In this document: positions 56,707 to 64,000 of the stretch, piece after piece
Layout: every line of letters starts with the position of its first letter
How positions within the stretch are numbered: position 1 is the first letter of the stretch
NCBI GenBank assembly: GCA_034509925.1
Contig: CM067530.1
Coordinates: 4,542,501-4,606,500, forward strand
Length of the DNA stretch: 64,000 bases
Direction: 5' to 3'
Source of the DNA: Hirudinaria manillensis
Lineage: Eukaryota; Annelida; Clitellata; Hirudinida; Hirudinidae
Made by a program: the position numbers and the translations under genes
Notes under the pieces: model-generated
Seen by the model: the letters and a program-made list of their open reading frames with translations, nothing else
The model's database searches: none
What the model was told of the DNA's origin: nothing

Positions 56707-59700
56707 ATTCGATTCAAGTTCTTTTTCACGGTTTTCTTTATGTGTCTACGAGTTTTTGAAAATGAGACAGTTCGCTTTTTATTTGTAAAAAATTGCCCTG
56801 CATCAGATTTCAAGATTTCACCAAATCATGTTACAATTATAAAAGGCTATACATTTAATTATAATTAATGATCCTATAATTCAATTAAAAAGTATTTATG
56901 GCTCAGAAGACATTCTCTGTCAAAACTAATCGAAAGTGGATTCCGAGAAACCTTATTATCCTTACTTATTCCAAAAGGAAGAATTTATTTTGCAAAACAA
57001 GGAGTGGAGAAATTGCAAGAATCGGGAATTCTCAAAACAATGAAATACAAATGCGTCTCGCCTCGACAATACAAGATTCCATGCCACATTGCACGAATGT
57101 AGACTCGCTTTGATTGTGCGACTGTGCGAATGATGAAATAAGTGAAAACAATAAGCCTCCTAGATAATATTAGCATAAAAAAATGAGGACCGTTCAATAT
57201 ATATTATATGGCATTTGCTATTGTCTTAGGCAATCTAGAGAGTTTCACCCTTGCAATAAATTATTAACATTAACTATAAGTCTGGTTTTTATATAGAAAC
57301 TGAATTTAATTAGCATTGATGATAATTTTTTAGTATGAGAGCTATAATATAAAATGACAGTAATACATAACTACATATATAATAACATTATAGAAGATGT
57401 TTTCCACTTTATTTTAGCTCCACGATTTTGTTTGTCAATTGGCAGAGCGGCATTATCAGTTCTAAGGGAATTGATAGTAATAGCCATTTTCGTATTATTG
57501 AAAGTGCCTAATTTGAGATCATAACCATAACAAAAACACTCGCTATCATTATCTCCGCTATAATACAGGTAGTTAAGCATTTAATACATGCAGGTGCTCG
57601 ACACCCAGGACACCTGAGAGAAATGTTCTTCCCAGGTGTGTCTGTGACGTTGAAGATTAGAAATAAAGAAGCTAAAATAAAACAAATCGAAGGATCAATC
57701 GTGCAGATGTAGATTGTGTTACAATCTTACGGTGCAAATGTGATAAGATACATTTCATGTTTTGAAATCACATTTTTGGGCGTGTTAAGATGTTTGAAAT
57801 TAAGCAGGTGTTATGTAATTAATAACTCCAGTTTACACTAACTTACAGTTGCAATAAATATTATTTCTTTTGATTAAAATTTGTCATTTCCCCTACAGGA
57901 TCAGGGTTATGTTTAGCTTAGTAACAATCATTGAATGATGAATTGGCGTGACATCGGTTGTTTTCAATTATTTTAATTACTATATAGTATATTTATTAGC
58001 AAACTAGGGTGGAGGACTTACGATAATGATTGTGTTATATTTAGCTAAAAGTTAAAATTAGCTTAAAGAAAGGAACTAAATGCTATAATCCAGCGAGATA
58101 GATACTTAACAGGTAAAGCATACTGAGAAGTCAATCTAATGCTTTAGCTGCTAAAGTTTAGCAATTTGGGAGAAAACGATTTAAGACTTAAATGTAATGT
58201 ATTCTATATCCCCTTTCACTTCTTTATTTTTACACCTCGTCTCCTACTACAATTATTCACCTCAATTTCCGTTGCCATGTCCATTCACTAGATTCACCAC
58301 TGTTTCGTAGAATCAGTATTTTAATCTATTCAATATTTGAAAATTATGGCAAATGATAAACAATAAATATCACTTAATATGTATCGTCCATCTTTTAATA
58401 TGTAAACAAAAGTAACAAATACATAAATAAATAAAAAATATTATTATATAGGCAATAAAATCTTTGTTACTCGAGAATTGGCATATTTTTTATTTTGATT
58501 GTTCTAATATTTTAAGAAATACTATAATACATGAAGACACAGCAAAACTACTCAACATCTTTAATGTGAAAACGGATAACTTTAACAAAATTAGACAGAG
58601 TATCTGTGACTAACAAGCATCATGATTTATTAATCCGTTGTCTACCGAACACGTGTTCGCTGGCGACGAGGTCTTTGATTGTGGCGATGATTGTATCAAT
58701 GATGAAAATAAACCTAATAGAAAGAAAATATTTCGGAAAATTTGTGCGACCGGAATATCTCAAGCGATGATTTGAATTAATAGTTTATAGTTTCTTAAAC
58801 ATGATATGCTTCACTAGTTACATATCATTTACTATCACACGCGGTCAAAAACCAATGGTAAGTCAGCTGATCACCTAGCTGGAAAAACACGCACACTCAT
58901 CCGATTCAGTGGTGATTTTAGATTACTATTAGCGCAAAAATTAATGTTTGTTTCTTCAAAAATGATAACATGACTAATAGAAAAAAAGTAGCAATAAATT
59001 GGAAAAACTAATAAAATACAAACAAACTTAATTTCCATAATGAACAAGATCTCACTAGCTAATTTACTGTGTTATCAAGAAATTGTCGAAATGACTTCCT
59101 CAAACAATTTGCGAACATGGTTCGGGCTGCCAGTGGCCATGATTGACATGCATGCTAGCAATTTCAGTGGATAGTGGTCAAACTATCCAAGCCAATGAAG
59201 CAAAGACGTTACGGAAGAAACTCCACCCTTTTTCGATTTATATAAAACTGAGCCTTTCTTTTTCGTCGAGGCACTTCCTAGCTTTGTTTGGAAAAGTTGA
59301 TTTTTTTAATATTTTAATCGACTAAGTCGATTTGATTCTTATAATTTCACACAAAATTGCGTTAAACTATTGACTACTTTCCATTGATACTAGATTTCAT
59401 TGTTGATGGAAAACAACGGTCGATAACTGAAGTAGCTAAATTGCTCCGATTAAAAGTAGTAATAAGTGTCATCATTTGGTAAATAGAGAAATATCTTTTA
59501 CCGAAGAAATATGCTTCAATTACCTCCATTAATATGCAGCAATGCGTGAGTTGGATACTTTATTTTCATTAATATTCGGGAATATGATGAACATTAGGAT
59601 TGAATGAATGTCCATTATGATTATGGAATTTTTGCTTTCGGTTTATCTAAAGAATTTTTGCCGACATTAGACATCTTACCAGCTATGATTCTTTCATTTA

Positions 59701-60342
59701 TGTATATTTCGCGCAAAACATTCTTTTTCTTGCTTTACCTGCCGCTTATTCAGTTAATTTAGTTTTACTGATTATGTCACGATATGGTTGACTGAAATTA
59801 TACCACTAATGATCATAATATACCACATGTAACAATTTTTTGCAGCCTCTTACGACACACATTTCATTAGATATTTCATTGTTTCCTCACAAGAAACTAG
59901 CTCCCCGTTTATTGACTGATACCTACTACATTTTCGACATGTTTGGGAGGCCATCGAAATTATTTGCTCACGAAATTAACGCTAATATATAATGTCGACC
60001 TTTCTTTTTATTATTAGGGACTTCAGTGTACGATACGAGCATTTATCAATTATTGCCTTAAAATTAGTAACAACTCCTTCGGGTTCTCTTGTCTCTTTAT
60101 GCAGCAAATGGAAAAGAATTCGTTATTTCTTCTTCGATACAACGATTTTCATTAAAGTTTGTTAACGAATTGCTTCATTATAATTTCTTTTAATTTCCCA
60201 TTAATACAATGAAGTGACATCTTATTTTTGAAATTTTCAAACATTATTTTAGAAATGATCATCACCGCCACAAAAAATCATTAATGGTATTCTAAGCCTT
60301 CCGAGGTTGGCAATTCATGTCTATAGAGCTCCCCAAACCGGC

Positions 60343-60354
60343 AATAATAATAAT

Positions 60355-60391
<37 letters not shown>
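60343..60391. repeat. (AAT)n microsatellite upstream of Irx
   Basis: AATAATAATAATATT, then about thirteen further AAT units, then degenerate AAATTAATAAATAAATAAA. Repeats of this kind end several non-LTR elements in this window. It directly precedes the diverged repeat at about 60420-60590, so it may be the tail or an internal part of the same element. Confidence 0.85.
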
Positions 60392-60394
<3 letters not shown>

Positions 60395-60419
60395 TAATAA
60401 ATAAATAAAAATACACTAG

Positions 60420-60590
60420 TATTTTGGTATACTTTGGCCAACAAATGTTTTGATTTTAAATTATTAAGTTATTTATGCACCTCGAACGATGGGAGCTATG
60501 AGTGGCTGACAAGCCTAGTTCTCAGTCTTCTGTCAATATTAAGATATTTTAGAAGCATAACTTTAATCACATCGATGTTAATAACTATAT
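60420..60590 (+). repeat. Dispersed repeat, copy 1 (upstream of Irx)
   Basis: Shares with about 62125-62275 a near-identical core (AACAAATGTTTTGATTTT, then AAATTATTAAGTTATTT), then matching, more diverged blocks in the same order: GAGTGGCTGACAAGCCTAG, CAATATTAAGATAT, and AGCATAACTTT against GGCATCACTTT. Both copies point the same way. The family is not identified. Confidence 0.7.
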
Positions 60591-61254
60591 TTTATGCATA
60601 ATTTAGAGCATAGGAATATTTCTTAATCTTTCCAATAATGCTATTAGGATTGCAAGCAATACCATATTTGATCTTAACTGATTAATAATCAGATATTGCA
60701 AATGTTATGAATCACGCCAAGTTATGATCGAGTCATCATTTTTCTATCCACATTTGAACATTTTGTAGATCGACTTCTCAAATGAGGTTATCTCTTTAAA
60801 GTCATTAGTAAAGACCTCTGATCTTATCAGTCCAATGTGGTCGCGACCTTTGGATCATATTTGCCACAGGTGATTAATAATAAGTAAGGTTTAAATGTTA
60901 AAACTTACAAATACATTGAGGCATAAATCTTAATTTTGATTTACTTGAGAATTGTTGCTATATTAATATTGTTGTTAATACTCTTATAATTTTGCGGCCG
61001 TAAATCTTAATAATGATTATTGCAATTTTTCTAATATTGCACACCACTGACAGATGAATGAATAAAAACATGTGCTTTATTGCGTTAAAAATAATTTATA
61101 TTTTATATTAATCTTGAGTGGCGTGTATTTGATGGAACAAAAAGAAAGATTAAAATTAATATTTAGAGATTTGTATTACGTAATTATTGTTAATGCAATA
61201 GTGGAATGCAAAAGTGGAATGACTTGATTTTTATTCGGCAGTAAACTCCCTGAG

Positions 61255-63461
61255 ATGAAACTGTATTCCCCATCTCCATTCAATCCCTTCCTCATTTACT
61301 ATACCCACCCGAATTTTCTCCCCGAAGAACGTAAAGTTTGTTATCCAGTGAACTCAGCCATGGTTTCAGACACTAATCTGCCTCGCTCTTTTAACTGTCT
61401 TGCTGGTAATTCATATAGTAATCTCAGCGAAGTTGCCAAACGTAAGGTCTCGACAAGAGAATCGTCCTCTACTCTCAAGGCCTGGTTGAATGACCATCGC
61501 AAGAATCCTTATCCAACAAAAAGTGAAAAGGTAATGTTGTCGGTCATCACAAAGATGACCTTGACACAAGTATCGACATGGTTTGCAAATGCAAGACGTA
61601 GATTAAAAAAAGATGCCAAAAATAACGGTAAGACATTTTTGGGATCTCAAGGTGCATATGAGAACTGGTTAAATTCAAAAGACCTTGAAAATAGCCAATC
61701 AAATAACTTGGATAATGACGAGGATGTCGACGCAATTAACTATTCCAGTACGGAGAGTACGGAGATAATCAGACTGGAGGAAAATCCTGCTTCTATACAG
61801 TTTTCGAGTGAGTGCCTTGTTTTATGAATTCATTAATTGAAGAATGTCTATTTAAACTCTATAGAGAACAACACTGAAATAATCCGCAGTCCCAAAGTTA
61901 ATGTAATTCGTTAAATTAAGTAAAAGTCAATTTTAACACAAAATGTAACGTGGGAATAAGCTTTGGAGGTACACTTCGATGTTTTTTTTAGTTTAGACCA
62001 GGCATCCCCAACAATTCGAACATCGAGTTGCGCATCTAAAATTCTTAATGCCTAAAAGTCTGCCTGTCGCACAAATTGTTATTATTATTCACTTATATTT
62101 GAATTTAAAAAAACTTTGATGTTTGGATATAATCCCTCTGCTAACAAGTGTTTTGATTTTTAAATTATTAAGTTATTTGTACGTCGCTAGTGATTAGACC
62201 TATGATTCGCTGACAAGACTAGCCCTACGTCATCTATTAATAATAAGATATCTTGGCGGCATCACTTTCGATATGCTGGAAGAGAGACATTAGGACAGGC
62301 ATTAATTGCTCAAATAAGAAAATTGCCGGGGGAGGAAACAAAGGACTCGAAACAGTTTTTAAGCAGTAATCGGCAAATAATAAAGCCACCAGACACAGCA
62401 GAAATCTTAATTAGAACAGGTTTTCATAAATTTTTTAAAAATTAAAGCATGGCTCAACCAGAAGCCATGATGTAGTGTCCCCCCATCTTTTGCAATTAGT
62501 TGGTACTTGTGAAATAGGAGCTATATATAATCAGTATTTATAAATTTATAAATTGTTGAAATACATGTAGAGAATTACCGATTTATGCTCGAGCTAGCTT
62601 AAATGTGATTTCACAACATTTTGACGACATAACTCTAACCCGACATTGGTAGAGAATCACAGTAAGCAGCATATTCGATATTCATTTAATTACGGTAATA
62701 ATTTTCTTAATTGCATTAACTTAATGTAATCAATATAATTCATCCACGTATAGCGTTTTTACCGGAGATTTAGGAAAATCGGTAATGTATTTTGCCATTC
62801 GGAAATTGGTAATGCCAAGCAATGGCTGTGAACAAGCGGTCCCGAGTTACTACTTTATAATGTTAATTAATGTTAGTATCCTTTCCGGTATGTTAAAATA
62901 TATTTTATATTTTCTAACACATGATATTTATATTAAGTAATACTAGGGTGACCACGAAAACGTCTTTTCGAAGCTTAAGTATCCTCAAGTGTCATGTGGT
63001 CATCGCTGAAATCATTTGATGATCAATTTTTTGTATCGATTTTAGAAATCCACTGCGACGACTATGTGACATCATCGGTTGACATTTGCTGTCGTCAAGC
63101 ATGGAAGGATAACCAAAGAAATAAAAAGAAACACATTTCTTATTGTACCGACGATGCCAATGTTCGGGACTTTCTTCCGTTGAAATCACTATCTCCACCC
63201 CCATTGTTGACTCAACTCTATCCGTCATCAACGTCATCTTCAACTGTCCCCATCCAGTCTTGTGGTAGTTACCAGACGAGTTTATCAATGCCATTGGAAT
63301 CGTCGTCAACAAGTAGAAGGATGTGCTCATCATTTAATTGCGAAAGTCGAGTCGAGCCACTCGAGGAGCGCAAGAAAAATAAAATATGGTCTATCGACGA
63401 CTTAATATCATCCGCAAATTCCAAAGTGGAATTTGAAAGTTCAAGTTTGGCGTTCGAGTAG
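61255..63461 (+). CDS. Irx: Iroquois-class TALE homeobox transcription factor
   Basis: DNA-binding developmental regulator. Two coding exons, 61255-61807 and 63046-63461, join in phase (A|AA) into 322 residues. The homeodomain (about residues 62-123) has the three-residue TALE loop ([16 protein letters not shown]). Its recognition helix, [16 protein letters not shown], carries Ala at position 50 and Asn at 51, as in all Iroquois proteins. An acidic stretch ([10 protein letters not shown]) follows. The C-terminal half is Ser-rich and contains [16 protein letters not shown], which corresponds to the KPKIWS motif of the family. I do not see a clear Iro box, so it is a diverged member. The start is the first ATG of a long open exon; an upstream coding exon is not excluded. 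An AATAAA is at 63605-63610. Confidence 0.94.
62125..62275 (+). repeat. Dispersed repeat, copy 2 (inside the Irx intron)
   Basis: Second copy of the sequence at 60420-60590, here in the intron between the homeobox exon and the last exon. About 125 bp before it, at 61999, lies CAGGCATCCCCAAC, which resembles a hAT 5' end. So the repeat may be part of a decayed hAT element, but I could not find the other end. Confidence 0.65.
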
Positions 63462-64000
63462 TTCTTCATATCATGTGTAGAATGTAGAATTTTTGCGTCT
63501 GACAAACAACGAATGTGATAATTATGGTTGATCTTTTTCTTGTCAAGTAAAACTATTTTTGTTATTTTTTAGTTTTCTACTTAATTTAGCGATGCCCTTT
63601 TAAAAATAAACAATTTTTTTAAAATCTTCAGAATGTTTGAGTGCCGTGAGGTAACTATTACTATAACGTGCGAAATTATTGTAAACAAACGAATCTTCAG
63701 GGATATTTAGATTAGGTGGTCCGGCATAATGGGCAGTTTAGAATACTTTAAAAATATCCGTCAGCCAAATCGACTATAAATTATAGTTTACAACCATGGC
63801 GAAAGTGGTTTGAGGCTTTGAATAACGTTCCGTAAACCCAATCCCTACAATTTCCTGTTTATAAATCAGTTTTTCCATAAGCAAACAAGCGCCTCATCCT
63901 TCCACCGCCACTATAGGCGTGTACATATCATCTTTCAACGCCACACAAATTGTATATTTTCTAGGTCGCCCTTCTGTTTATCTTTACTGTAACCACTTTC
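63462..64000. other. Irx 3' flank
   Basis: Contains the Irx 3' UTR with an AATAAA at 63605-63610. Beyond about 63640 I see no gene, repeat or RNA; the sequence is somewhat richer in CpG towards the right edge. Confidence 0.5.

Larger units (their letters stand above)
55361..61254. other. Gene-free 5.9 kb upstream of Irx
   Basis: The longest stretch without a gene. I found no convincing coding exon; open frames such as 56898-57113 (plus) have no known similarity. It holds a perfect hairpin at 56685-56706, three CAGGTG-type E-boxes within 48 bp at 57591-57638, a 14-bp palindrome centred on CACGTG at 58646-58659, an AAT microsatellite at 60343-60391, and one copy of a diverged repeat at about 60420-60590. 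Iroquois genes usually sit in large regulatory deserts, so enhancers are expected here, but that is inference. Confidence 0.5.

Noticed and set aside
56898..57113. 71-codon open frame (plus) between RDH and Irx
   Set aside because: No recognisable domain, no splice context, and ordinary length for chance in this DNA.
62870..62890. GTATCCTTT in the Irx intron, resembling a U12 donor
   Set aside because: It is not at an exon boundary; the flanking exons join in phase with ordinary GT and AG sites.

Overview
This is a gene-dense, AT-rich stretch of nuclear DNA from an animal. Every gene is split by spliceosomal introns, mostly about 60 bp to 2 kb. The gene set includes an Iroquois TALE homeobox gene, augmin HAUS1, AP-2 alpha adaptin and AHCYL. 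The scattered Tc1, pogo/Tigger, hAT-like and non-LTR relics fit an invertebrate metazoan, but I cannot name the phylum from the sequence alone. I rebuilt exons by hand from reading-frame continuity, splice sites and family conservation. Eleven protein genes with about 100 introns result. Nine of the eleven close in frame across every junction; the exceptions are one AP2A junction that looks like a minor-class (U12) intron and one RDH junction that is out of phase.

Layout: 1-3702 (+) is the 3' part of a LIV-1 type ZIP zinc transporter. 3703-5380 is intergenic with a small CpG-rich island. 5382-6399 (+) is RPS19 with a pyrimidine-tract promoter. 6460-11953 (-) is a USP31/USP43-type deubiquitinase. 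12274-13687 (+) is METTL23. 14658-24579 (-) is AP-2 alpha adaptin in 22 exons, with a dead Tc1 element and two MITEs in its introns. 26320-34359 (+) is AHCYL (IRBIT-like), with a Tigger relic and a LINE relic in its introns. 35847-40159 (-) is TRMT44. 40519-42480 (+) is HAUS1. 42734-51489 (-) is a SENP6/7-type SUMO protease. 53051-55008 (+) is a retinol-dehydrogenase-like SDR. 55009-61254 is the largest gene-free stretch, followed by Irx at 61255-63461 (+).

From RPS19 to the RDH gene the strands alternate strictly (+ - + - + - + - +). This makes four tail-to-tail pairs (RPS19/USP, METTL23/AP2A, AHCYL/TRMT44, HAUS1/SENP) and four head-to-head pairs (USP/METTL23, AP2A/AHCYL, TRMT44/HAUS1, SENP/RDH). 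Two head-to-head gaps are only about 320-360 bp and probably act as two-way promoters. The genes are mostly unrelated housekeeping functions: zinc import, ribosome, ubiquitin and SUMO removal, methylation, endocytosis, spindle. The exception is the developmental regulator Irx in its own large flanking space.

I found no gene cluster that looks like a new biological system. The most useful oddities are a probable U12-type AT-A intron in AP2A, four GC-AG introns among about 100, an out-of-phase junction in the RDH gene, and palindromes, an E-box cluster and a diverged repeat pair around Irx.
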